DNA of 64,000 nt from Hirudinaria manillensis. Lineage: Eukaryota; Annelida; Clitellata; Hirudinida; Hirudinidae. The stretch is taken from the NCBI GenBank assembly GCA_034509925.1, contig CM067532.1, positions 2,501 to 66,500 of the forward strand, written 5' to 3'. This document shows positions 12,676 through 21,730 of this stretch, piece after piece. The notes beneath the pieces are model-generated. The model was not told the origin of the DNA. It ran no database searches and saw only the letters and a list, made by a program, of their open reading frames with translations. The position numbers and the translations under genes were made by a program. Position 1 is the first letter of the stretch. Every line of letters starts with the position of its first letter.

Positions 12676-12919
12676 CCACCAAATAAGGACACTCGTTAGA
12701 TGTCGCCAAAATATATCGATTCTCGTGATAACGACTAATCAACTATTTGCGACAAATTATATAGCACTCACTCCTTGGTCACCTTCCTCGAACAATATTA
12801 GCCGTAAAATTCGACTAATTACGGATCCGCTCTAAGGAGCGTAGGTCGTAAAAAGCGGTCTCACGATTAAAGCAAATGTTTTCTTCTGCGAAAGCGGAAC
12901 GACATTTTTTTCTCCTATC
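12676..12919. mobile_element. Element F, copy 2
   Basis: Complete copy, nearly identical to 5082-5330. It is followed directly by the long CCCTAA tract, whereas copy 1 is followed by only about two telomeric units. Confidence 0.6.
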
Positions 12920-13148
12920 TTAACCCTAACCCTAACCCTAACCCTAACCCTAACCCTAACCTAACCCCTAACCCTAACCCTAACCCTAACCCAAACCCTA
13001 ACCCTAACCCTAACCTAACCCTAACCCTAACCCCTAACCCTAACCCTAACCCTAACCCTAACCTAACCCTAACCCTAACCCTAACCCTAACCCTAACCCT
13101 AACCCTAACCCTAACCCTAACCCTAACCCTAACCCTAACCCCTAACCC
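12920..13148. repeat. Long interstitial telomeric array (about 230 bp)
   Basis: About 38 CCCTAA units, mostly perfect, with several CCTAA, CCCCTAA and one CCCAAA variant. It is bounded on the left by element F and on the right by ATGG and a TAA tract. The length and purity suggest a fairly recent telomeric origin or repair. It is internal here, so it is not the chromosome end of this assembly. Confidence 0.98.
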
Positions 13149-13181
<33 letters not shown>

Positions 13182-13237
13182 GTAAGAATAATAACAATAA
13201 TAATAGTAATGATGATAATAATAACAATAATAATAGC

Positions 13238-13271
<34 letters not shown>

Positions 13272-13314
13272 TTAATATAATAATAATAATATAATTATAA
13301 TAATAACAATAACG

Positions 13315-13372
<58 letters not shown>

Positions 13373-13386
13373 GAATAAGAAGAAGC
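13149..13386. repeat. TAA microsatellite, copy 3
   Basis: Interrupted TAA tract that begins immediately after the telomeric array and matches the right-hand part of the tracts at 4880-5081 and 12477-12675. It precedes the third F copy. Its antisense frame (Tyr/Leu runs) is an artefact of the repeat. Confidence 0.95.
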
Positions 13387-13629
13387 CACCAAATAAGGAC
13401 ACTCGTTAGATGTCGCCAAAATATATCGATTCTCGTGATAACGACTAATCAACTATTTGCGACAAATTATATAGCACTCACTCCTTGGTCACCTTCTTCG
13501 AACAATATTAGCCGTAAAATTCGACTAATTACGGATCCGCTCTAAGGAGCGTAGGTCGTAAAAAGCGGTCTCACGATTGAAGCAAATGTTTTCTTCTACG
13601 AAAGCGGAACGACATTTTTTTCTCCTATC
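13387..13629. mobile_element. Element F, copy 3 (between two telomeric arrays)
   Basis: Complete F copy. Together with the TAA tract at 13149 it is sandwiched between CCCTAA arrays at 12920-13148 and 13630-13685. This is the clearest case of a TAA-tail plus F unit lying within telomeric DNA. Confidence 0.65.
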
Positions 13630-13685
13630 TTAACCCTAACCCTAACCCTAACCCTAACCCTAACCCTAACCCTAACCCTAACCCT
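13630..13685. repeat. Interstitial telomeric tract
   Basis: Nine CCCTAA units. It joins the duplicated unit below at CCCT|CCAACTTCTACG, whereas the other two copies of that unit enter the same sequence from non-telomeric DNA. Confidence 0.97.
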
Positions 13686-13807
13686 CCAACTTCTACGCTC
13701 ACTGCTGCCACCAGTTCAGCAGCTCCCTTGTCAAAAGAACCAGAACCCCTCAGAAACCACTGACAGGCAAAGTGAACCAAGCGACAATGAATTGAGGAAA
13801 AAATTGG
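13686..13807. repeat. G segment (120-bp repeat), copy 1
   Basis: Begins TCCAACTTCTACGCTCACTG and ends AATTGAGGAAAAAA. Three copies: 13686, about 16708 and 20327. Its left flank differs each time (telomeric tract; a unique 150-bp sequence; the sequence after ACAGAGG). A plus-strand frame can be read across it at 16560-16830, but I do not recognise it. Origin unknown, possibly a retrotransposon fragment. Confidence 0.8.
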
Positions 13808-13963
13808 GTCACCTACTTCGAACAATATTAGCCGTAAAATTCGACTAATTATTGATCCGCTCTAACGAGCGTAGGTCGTAAAAAGCGGTCTCATGATTAA
13901 GGCAAATGTTTTCTTCTGCGAAAGCGGAACGACATTTATTTCTCCTATTCTTAACCCTAACCC
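13808..13963. repeat. Truncated element F and telomeric stub
   Basis: Only the right-hand 145 bp of F is present, fused to the G segment at GTCACC. It ends with the same TTTCTCCTATTCTT|AACCCTAACCC junction as the complete copies. Confidence 0.85.
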
Positions 13964-14288
13964 TTGCGTAGGATCGTGTGAACTGGACCCACAAAAAAGC
14001 AAATAATATCTGCCAAATAATACGTGGAAGAACGTGGATAAAATTAAATAAGAGTCGTGGCTAATCTTTTCTCCAATTTTAATAACTTTTTTTAAAATAA
14101 ATAAGCATATTTTTGTATAATTAATAATTTATGAATTAAATGATAAAATTAATTAATTAAAAAATGGTAAATTATATTTAGCATCTTTTCGATGTTACCA
14201 GTAAAATAACAATAATGATTGCGGTCTCAAAAAAAACATTCCGTAAAAGATATCTTGGCTTCAGGCAACTCGAATCGTAGACCTAACA
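13964..14288. other. AT-rich spacer in the duplicated unit
   Basis: Begins TTGCGTAGGATCG and becomes very AT-rich; no gene or known repeat recognised. Second copy at 16994-17316 (one substitution noted, GAGTCG to GCGTCG). Confidence 0.6.
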
Positions 14289-14534
14289 ATGAGGCTACTT
14301 TTGATTAGGCTATTTTCTGAACCGATCACATTTAGAGAAATGGTAGATCTTTCAGAGACTCCCCACCCAATTAATTTAGTAAATTATGATCAACTGGATG
14401 ATCTAGAGTTAATATTACGTAAAATAATCATCTCAGATGATGATTCTACTGATAAAGCAATCACTGGATCCAAAATTTCTGCAGATGAAGAGCACCCTTC
14501 CAGTGAGACATCAACAAGACTCCAAAGCTTTTGA
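14289..14534 (+). CDS. 81-aa ORF, unknown (copy 1)
   Basis: An ATG-initiated 81-codon frame, Asp/Glu- and Ser/Thr-rich, ending SSETSTRLQSF. It is identical to 17317-17562, but both lie in the recent duplication, so identity says little about selection. It sits just upstream of the TFIP11-like module and could be an exon of the same ancestral gene or a chance frame. I do not recognise a family, and no splice model could be tested. Confidence 0.25.
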   Translation: MRLLLIRLFSEPITFREMVDLSETPHPINLVNYDQLDDLELILRKIIISDDDSTDKAITGSKISADEEHPSSETSTRLQSF

Positions 14535-15236
14535 GGCTAAAAATACTTGTAAATCAAAAATCTTTGTTCTGAATACAAGCAGGCAAGGGGACTAAGCTGA
14601 CAAGAGACATTAATAGTCAGGTAAAAGAAGTTGTTGAACTCATGGCTTCATGGCCCTCACCAGGGAGGTACTTTTGCTAGTGCCACGCCCCCTTCACGAG
14701 AAATCAGAAGTGATGCTCGGAGAGTTTGACAACATCATCTGGGAAATCATCGTGCCCAAGGTCAAAGAGAGCGTTGACCTCTGGGATGCCACGAGGCCCA
14801 AAGAATTGCTGGAACTCTTTGACTGGTGGGAACCACTTTTTGACCAAGACATGGTCTCCGACATCGTTGGTAACCATCTTCACACCAGACTAGAGTCTGC
14901 TCTTCTAAAATGGAATCCAATCTGCGACACGGCTTCACCGGATCAGTGGGTCGGGCCTTGGATACCGATGTTTGGTAGTCGAACGAGGACACTTTATCCC
15001 GTCATCGTTCAAAAACTCACAGAAGTTTTGGTTTCCTTAGAGGCAGAGGAATTTGACTACAAAATGCTCATGAAATCATGAAATGGCCTCTCCATTCTCG
15101 ACGAGAGAAGGATTATTTTTGTAGTCGAGCAAGTCATCCCAATGGTTGCAAAACACCTCAGGGGTATTAAGTTCGGTCTAGATGTGCAAGATGCCGACCA
15201 ATTGAAAAGGGTGACGGACTGGGCGGCATGGATTCC
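14535..15236 (+). pseudogene. TFIP11-like pseudogene fragment, module 1
   Basis: Frame 14650-15081 resembles the GCFC-type C-terminal domain of tuftelin-interacting protein 11 (TFIP11/STIP), a spliceosome-disassembly factor. It contains IIWEIIVPKVKESVDLWD, KWNPICDT and WVGPWIPMFGSRTRTLYP, matching the family pattern of W-x-P repeats and the NWNPLTD and HPWLPLM region of the human protein (from memory). It is dead: the upstream VKEVVELMASWP part is in another frame, a TGA interrupts after KMLMKS where the family has Trp, and the homology is cut at GATTCCCCC by a telomeric stub. No introns are visible, so a processed or gene-fragment origin is possible. Confidence 0.75.
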
Positions 15237-15255
15237 CCCTAACCCTAACCCCCCT
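15236..15255. repeat. Telomeric stub at module breakpoint
   Basis: CCCCCTAACCCTAACCCCCC joins the cut 3' end of module 1 to the start of module 2. The intact sequence elsewhere (15951) reads GATTCCCCCGAAG, so the telomeric units begin exactly after the C run. Confidence 0.93.
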
Positions 15256-16190
15256 AAAAATACTTGTAAATCAAAAATCTTTGTTCTGAATACAAGCAGG
15301 CAAGGGGACTAAGCTGACAAGAGACATTAATAGTCAGGTAAAAGAAGTTGTTGAACTCATGGCTTCATGGCCCTCACCAGGGAGGTACTTTTGCTAGTAC
15401 CACGCCCCCTTCACGAGTAATCAGAAGTGATGCTCGGAGAGTTTGACAACATCATCTGGGAAATCATCGTGCCCAAGGTCAAAGAGAGCGTTGACCTCTG
15501 GGATGCCACGAGGCCCAAAGAATTGCTGGAACTCTTTGACTGGTGGGAACCACTTTTTGACCAAGACATGGTCTCCGACATCGTTGGTAACCATCTTCAC
15601 ATCAGACTAGAGTCTGCTCTTCTAAAATGGAATCCAATCTGCGACACGGCTTCACCGGATCAGTGGGTCGGGCCTTGGACACCGATGCTTGGTAGTCGAA
15701 CGAGGACACTTTATCCCGTCATCGTTCAAAAACTCACAGAAGTTTTGGTTTCCTTAGAGGCAGAGGAATTTGACTAAAAAATGCTCATGAAATCATGAAA
15801 TGGCCTCTCCATTCTCGACGAGAGAAGTAGGATTATTTTTGTAGTCGAGCAAGTCATCCCAATAGTTGCAAAACACCTCAGGGGTATTAAGTTCGGTCTA
15901 GATGTGCAGGATGTCGACCAATTGAAAAGGGTGACGGACTGGGCGGCATGGATTCCCCCGAAGTTTGTGGCCAAATGTCTCGGAGAAAACTTCTTTCCCG
16001 AAATGGTGCGGGCCCTGCTCGTCCGAGTGGATACGTTCCCGATATCGGAGCTAAGCCTTTGACTAGTACGATGGTTGAACTGCATCCCCGAGAAGGTAAA
16101 GAGCGATCGTGCCCTAGGACAATGCATTGGTGATGCCATGGTGGTAATTGAATATGGCATGAACTTGTCAGCCAAAAGCAAAGTTTGAGG
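15256..16190 (+). pseudogene. TFIP11-like pseudogene fragment, module 2 (complete 3' end)
   Basis: Same domain as module 1, but continues to the natural end of the homology: after KMLMKS come ERRIIFVVEQVIPMVAKHL, then DWAAWIPPKFVAKCL and a C-terminus ending MNLSAKSKV and TGA near 16187. Relative to TFIP11 it has lesions: TAA after HE near 15418, TAA after EFD at 15775, the shared TGA after MKS, and a TGA after ISELSL at another conserved Trp. Antisense open frames here are shadows. Confidence 0.78.
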
Positions 16191-16707
16191 TGTGTTCTAC
16201 ACTGTCGTGACTGTTATTAACCAAATGTTTTATCAAAATTAAGACTGATTTAAAACATTGTTATTCATTTATGGTGATATCGTTTCCTGTCATCTGTTTT
16301 TGTAAAGTTAAACTTTTATGCTTGATTGTTTATAATAAATTTTTGATGAAGATTAAAGAAAATAAAATTACCCACCTCAACAATTACAAAGATATCAAAC
16401 TCACCAGAGAGATATATTAAATAGAAAAAGTAAAATATAATTAAATCTAAAACAGCAAGGTCAATCAGTAAGAACAAATCACACCAGGGTCTATCTCAGA
16501 GATAGGAAACACACTATTACTAATACAAGAATATTATGGATTACGGAGATCTCGCCGAATGCACTGATGATTCTGGACAGAGGTTAATTACGAAGGCAAG
16601 CGAAAGCGCATCATTCGACATCTAGAGAAAACGACTGGCCTGGACACAAAAGAAATAAAGAACTTCAGGAAAACAACTGCCTACCAAAAAGCGAGGAAGA
16701 CCTTCTG
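16191..16707. other. 3' flank of TFIP11-like module
   Basis: AT-rich flank with an AATAAA-like run near 16335. It contains a 169-bp stretch (16349-16517) repeated at 20093-20259 and 21563-21730. From about 16575 to 16707 there is a Lys/Arg-rich open stretch present only here (missing from the second unit), unrecognised. Confidence 0.65.
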
Positions 16708-16993
16708 CGGTCTCCAACTTCTACGCTCACTGCTGCCACCAGTTCAGCAGCTCCCTTGTCAAAAGAACCAGAACCCCTCAGAAACCACTGACAGGCAAAG
16801 TGAACCAAGCGACAATGAATTGAGGAAAAAATTGGGTCACCTACTTCGAACAATATTAGCCGTAAAATTCGACTAATTATTGATCCGCTCTAACGAGCGT
16901 AGGTCGTAAAAAGCGGTCTCATGATTAAGGCAAATGTTTTCTTCTGCGAAAGCGGAACGACATTTATTTCTCCTATTCTTAACCCTAACCCTT
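16708..16993. repeat. G segment copy 2, truncated F copy 2 and telomeric stub
   Basis: G to about 16835, truncated F 16836-16979, then CTTAACCCTAACCC. Same layout as 13686-13963. Confidence 0.9.
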
Positions 16994-17316
16994 GCGTAGG
17001 ATCGTGTGAACTGGACCCACAAAAAAGCAAATAATATCTGCCAAATAATACGTGGAAGAACGTGGATAAAATTAAATAAGCGTCGTGGCTAATCTTTTCT
17101 CCAATTTTAATAACTTTTTTTAAAATAAATAAGCATATTTTTGTATAATTAATAATTTATGAATTAAATGATAAAATTAATTAATTAAAAAATGGTAAAT
17201 TATATTTAGCATCTTTTCGATGTTACCAGTAAAATAACAATAGTGATTGCGGTCTCAAAAAAAACATTCCGTAAAAGATATCTTGGCTTCAGGCAACTCG
17301 AATCGTAGACCTAACA

Positions 17317-17562
17317 ATGAGGCTACTTTTGATTAGGCTATTTTCTGAACCGATCACATTTAGAGAAATGGTAGATCTTTCAGAGACTCCCCACCCAATT
17401 AATTTAGTAAATTATGATCAACTGGATGATCTAGAGTTAATATTACGTAAAATAATCATCTCAGATGATGATTCTACTGATAAAGCAATCACTGGATCCA
17501 AAATTTCTGCAGATGAAGAGCACCCTTCCAGTGAGACATCAACAAGACTCCAAAGCTTTTGA
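17317..17562 (+). CDS. 81-aa ORF, unknown (copy 2)
   Basis: Exact duplicate of the frame at 14289-14534, in the second unit. Same reservations. Confidence 0.25.
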   Translation: MRLLLIRLFSEPITFREMVDLSETPHPINLVNYDQLDDLELILRKIIISDDDSTDKAITGSKISADEEHPSSETSTRLQSF

Positions 17563-18264
17563 GGCTAAAAATACTTGTAAATCAAAAATCTTTGTTCTGA
17601 ATACAAGCAGGCAAGGGGACTAAGCTGACAAGAGACATTAATAGTCAGGTAAAAGAAGTTGTTGAACTCATGGCTTCATGGCCCTCACCAGGGAGGTACT
17701 TTTGCTAGTGCCACGCCCCCTTCACGAGAAATCAGAAGTGATGCTCGGAGAGTTTGACAACATCATCTGGGAAATCATCGTGCCCAAGGTCAAAGAGAGC
17801 GTTGACCTCTGGGATGCCACGAGGCCCAAAGAATTGCTGGAACTCTTTGACTGGCGGGAACCACTTTTTGACCAAGACATGGTCTCCGACATCGTTGGTA
17901 ACCATCTTCACACCAGACTAGAGTCTGCTCTTCTAAAATGGAATCCAATCTGCGACACGGCTTCACCGGATCAGTGGGTCGGGCCTTGGATACCGATGTT
18001 TGGTAGTCGAACGAGGACACTTTATCCCGTCATCGTTCAAAAACTCACAGAAGTTTTGGTTTCCTTAGAGGCAGAGGAATTTGACTACAAAATGCTCATG
18101 AAATCATGAAATGGCCTCTCCATTCTCGACGAGAGAAGGATTATTTTTGTAGTCGAGCAAGTCATCCCAATGGTTGCAAAACACCTCAGGGGTATTAAGT
18201 TCGGTCTAGATGTGCAAGATGCCGACCAATTGAAAAGGGTGACGGACTGGGCGGCATGGATTCC
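17563..18264 (+). pseudogene. TFIP11-like pseudogene fragment, module 3
   Basis: Counterpart of module 1 in the second unit. It differs by a Trp-to-Arg change in FDWWEP (now FDWREP). Same TGA after KMLMKS and same cut followed by a telomeric stub. Confidence 0.75.
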
Positions 18265-18283
18265 CCCTAACCCTAACCCCCCT
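18264..18283. repeat. Telomeric stub at module breakpoint
   Basis: Identical to 15236-15255, between modules 3 and 4. Confidence 0.93.
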
Positions 18284-18984
18284 AAAAATACTTGTAAATC
18301 AAAAATCTTTGTTCTGAATACAAGCAGGCAAGGGGACTAAGCTGACAAGAGACATTAATAGTCAGGTAAAAGAAGTTGTTGAACTCATGGCTTCATGGCC
18401 CTCACCAGGGAGGTACTTTTGCTAGTACCACGCCCCCTTCACGAGTAATCAGAAGTGATGCTCGGAGAGTTTGACAACATCATCTGGGAAATCATCGTGC
18501 CCAAGGTCAAAGAGAGCGTTGACCTCTGGGATGCCACGAGGCCCAAAGAATTGCTGGAACTCTTTGACTGGTGGGAACCACTTTTTGACCAAGACATGGT
18601 CTCCGACATCGTTGGTAACCATCTTCACATCAGACTAGAGTCTGCTCTTCTAAAATGGAATCCAATCTGCGACACGGCTTCACCGGATCAGTGGGTCGGG
18701 CCTTGGACACCGATGCTTGGTAGTCGAACGAGGACACTTTATCCCGTCATCGTTCAAAAACTCACAGAAGTTTTGGTTTCCTTAGAGGCAGAGGAATTTG
18801 ACTACAAAATGCTCATGAAATCATGAAATGGCCTCTCCATTCTCGACGAGAGAAGTAGGATTATTTTTGTAGTCGAGCAAGTCATCCCAATAGTTGCAAA
18901 ACACCTCAGGGGTATTAAGTTCGGTCTAGATGTGCAGGATGTCGACCAATTGAAAAGGGTGACGGACTGGGCGGCATGGATTCC
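18284..18984 (+). pseudogene. TFIP11-like pseudogene fragment, module 4
   Basis: Carries module-2 type variants (TAA after HE near 18446; HIRLES and WTPMLGS variants) but is cut at GATTCCCCC like modules 1 and 3. The EFDYKMLMKS stretch is intact up to the shared TGA. This module is the extra one in unit 2. Confidence 0.75.
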
Positions 18985-19003
18985 CCCTAACCCTAACCCC
19001 CCT
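18984..19003. repeat. Telomeric stub at module breakpoint
   Basis: Third copy of the same telomeric junction, between modules 4 and 5. Confidence 0.93.
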
Positions 19004-19933
19004 AAAAATACTTGTAAATCAAAAATCGTTGTTCTGAATACAAGCAGGCAAGGGGACTAAGCTGACAAGAGACATTAATAGTCAGGTAAAAGAAGTTGTT
19101 GAACTCATGGCTTCATGGCCCTCACCAGGGAGGTACTTTTGCTAGTGCCACGCCCCCTTCACGAGAAATCAGAAGTGATGCTCGGAGAGTTTGACAACAT
19201 CATCTGGGAAATCATCGTGCCCAAGGTCAAAGAGAGCGTTGACCTCTGGGATGCCACGAGGCCCAAAGAATTGCTGGAACTCCTGGTGGGAACCACTGTT
19301 TGACCAAGACATGGTCTCCAACATCGTTGGTAACCATCTTCACATCAGACTAGAGTCTGCTCTTCTAAAATGGAATCCAATCTGCGACACGGCTTCACCG
19401 GATCAGTGGGTCGGGCCTTGGACACCGATGCTTGGTAGTCGAACGAGGACACTTTATCCCGTCATCGTTCAAAAACTCACAGAAGTTTTGGTTTCCTTAG
19501 AGGCAGAGGAATTTGACTACAAAATGCTCATGAAATCATGAAATGGCCTCTCCATTCTCGACGAGAGAAGTAGGATTATTTTTGTAGTCGAGCAAGTCAT
19601 CCCAATAGTTGCAAAACACCTCAGGGGTATTAAGTTCGGTCTAGATGTGCAGGATGTCGACCAATTGAAAAGGGTGACGGACTGGGCGGCATGGATTCCC
19701 CCGAAGTTTGTGGCCAAATGTCTCGGAGAAAACTTCTTTCCCGAAATGGTGCGGGCCCTGCTCGTCCGAGTGGATACGTTCCCGATATCGGAGCTAAGCC
19801 TTTGACTAGTACGATGGTTGAACTGCATCCCCGAGAAGGTAAAGAGCGATCGTGCCCTAGGACAATGCATTGGTGATGCCATGGTGGTAATTGAATATGG
19901 CATGAACTTGTCAGCCAAAAGCAAAGTTTGAGG
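19004..19933 (+). pseudogene. TFIP11-like pseudogene fragment, module 5 (complete 3' end)
   Basis: Counterpart of module 2 with the natural C-terminal part. It has its own frameshift near 19282, where nucleotides of the LFDWWEP codons are lost, splitting the domain into two frames (19115-19303 and 19191-19541). The two shared TGA codons at conserved Trp positions remain. Confidence 0.77.
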
Positions 19934-20467
19934 TGTGTTCTACACTGTCGTGACTGTTATTAACCAAATGTTTTATCAAAATTAAGACTGATTTAAAACA
20001 TTGTTATTCATTTATGGTGATATCGTTTCCTGTCATCTGTTTTTGTAAAGTTAAACTTTTATGCTTGATTGTTTATAATAAATTTTTGATGAAGATTAAA
20101 GAAAATAAAATTACCCACCTCAACAATTACAAAGATATCAAACTCACCAGAGAGATATATTAAATAGAAAAAGTAAAATATAATTAAATCTAAAACAGCA
20201 AGGTCAATCAGTAAGAACAAATCACACCAGGGTCTATCTCAGAGATAGGAAACACACTATTACTAATACAAGAATATTATGGATTACGGAGATCTCGCCG
20301 AATGCACTGATGATTCTGGACAGAGGTCTCCAACTTCTATGCTCACTGCTGCCACCAGTTCAGCAGGTCCCTTGTCAAAAGAACCAGAATCCCTCAGAAA
20401 CCACTGACAGGCAAAGTGAACCAAGCGAAAATGAATTGAGGAAAAAAAACCTAACCCTAACCCTAAA
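19934..20467. other. Module flank, G segment copy 3 and telomeric stub
   Basis: 3' flank as at 16191, including the 169-bp repeat (20093-20259), then G copy 3 (20327-20449) and three telomeric units at 20450-20467. The G segment reaches AATTGAGGAAAAAA and passes straight into CCTAACCCTAACCCTAAA, then into reverse transcriptase sequence. Confidence 0.8.
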
Positions 20468-21480
20468 CATCACATTCATTGATATTAAGAAAGCATTTGG
20501 TAGCCTCTCCCACGATTCACTCAAACCGGAGGTGATGAGAATGGGTTCCCCACCGTAATTCTATAATTATATGGCCAACCTATTGGATGACAACACAATT
20601 GTCAATCTTCGTCAATCACAATCAACATCAATCCAGCCTATTCCCAGTAAGAAGAGGAGTGAAACAGGGGGACCCAATGTCCCCTTGTTATTCAAGGAAA
20701 ATTGACTGGGCGATGGCAGATTTGGAGACCCAGAAATCGGTACGAGCACGCCACGCACAAGTGATAGGCTCCAATACCATGTTTTTGCTGACGACATAAT
20801 AATATTTGCCGAATCAGACATTGGAATGACGAGACAATTGATCAATGTGACCAATAGCCTTGACCTAATGGGATTATAGTTTAACCCTGACAAATGTGCC
20901 TCCTTCCGACTAACACCATTAGGGAAGGAAAAATAAGTTTTCATTAATCCTACCCCCTACCTTTACCTTCAGGCTACCCCTATCCCAGCAATTAACATGA
21001 TGGGATTGTACAAATACCTAGGTACCAACTTCACAAAGAACAACAAAAGTCTAAACAGGTTCAACAATCTCAATAGGCAAATATCAGCATAAGCAAGGCA
21101 TCTCTCAAACCTCAACAAAGGTTACATCTACTGAAACGCCACCTCCTGCCATCACAAATCCATACCCTGGTATTTGAGAAACTCACGAGATAAGCCCTAA
21201 TGAGAGACAATAAGGCGGTAAGGAAGGCAGTATGCCAATAGCTTCATATTCATCAATGGCTCAAGAGATTCAGAGTTCTCTGCTGCGCTGGGTGTGGCGA
21301 AGTGAAATCTTTACAGCATATTCTCCAAGTTTGCTGGCACACTGCCTGAGCACCGATCGCCATTATATACTGAATATCAAAATTGAAGGGCTCCTCAGAA
21401 AGAGTGGGTATTGGGTATCCCCTGAGCCAAGGATACCCACTTCAGAAACCAGACATTTTCGCAGGCAACAATATTTATAA
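20468..21480 (+). pseudogene. R2-like non-LTR retrotransposon remnant
   Basis: Broken reverse transcriptase spread over shifting frames: TFIDIKKAFGSLSHDSL (finger/palm motif), RRGVKQGDPMSP near 20655, and VFADDIIIFAE at about 20778-20812 (the F/YADD catalytic box). These are followed by LVFEKLTR and KAVRKAV-like thumb sequence, and a zinc-knuckle-like CAGCGE-x5-HILQVC near 21290-21345. That order, with the C-terminal C-C-H-C, is typical of the R2 and related clades that carry a restriction-like endonuclease. The element is 5'-truncated, has many stops, and ends before the endonuclease active site. It begins directly at a telomeric stub. Confidence 0.75.
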
Positions 21481-21562
21481 TGCAGTCATAGATTCCACCT
21501 CAACAATTACAAAGTAATGAATCTAATGTCAAATATAACATTTAATTTATGGTGGTTACTCA

Positions 21563-21730
21563 AGATTAAAGAAAATAAAATTACCCACCTCAACAATTAC
21601 AAAGATATCAAACTCACCAGAGAGATATATTAAATAGAAAAAGTAAAATATAATTAAATCTAAAACAGCAAGGTCAATCAGTAAGAACAAATCACACTAG
21701 GGTCAATCCCAGAGATAGGAAACACACTAA
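21563..21730. repeat. 169-bp dispersed repeat, third copy
   Basis: Matches 16349-16517 and 20093-20259 (begins AGATTAAAGAAAATAAAATT). Here it follows the retrotransposon remnant and is followed by different sequence. A short piece (CCACCTCAACAATTACAAAG) also occurs at 21496, suggesting this is the parental or boundary copy of the amplified region. Confidence 0.85.

Larger units (their letters stand above)
13686..20326. repeat. 3.0-3.6-kb tandem duplication carrying TFIP11-like fragments
   Basis: Unit 1 spans about 13686-16707 and unit 2 about 16708-20326, aligned at an offset of 3028 (17317 against 14289, 17678 against 14650). Unit 2 has one extra internal module (three TFIP11-like modules instead of two), added by a roughly 720-bp internal duplication. 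Differences between units are few, so the duplication is recent. Confidence 0.95.

Noticed and set aside
12920..13148. Long CCCTAA array as the true chromosome end
   Set aside because: Non-telomeric repeats continue for 12.9 kb on its distal side in this sequence, so it is interstitial here.
15774..16181. 135-aa minus-strand frame, repeated at 19517-19924
   Set aside because: Antisense shadow of the TFIP11-like module, which has clear sense-strand homology.
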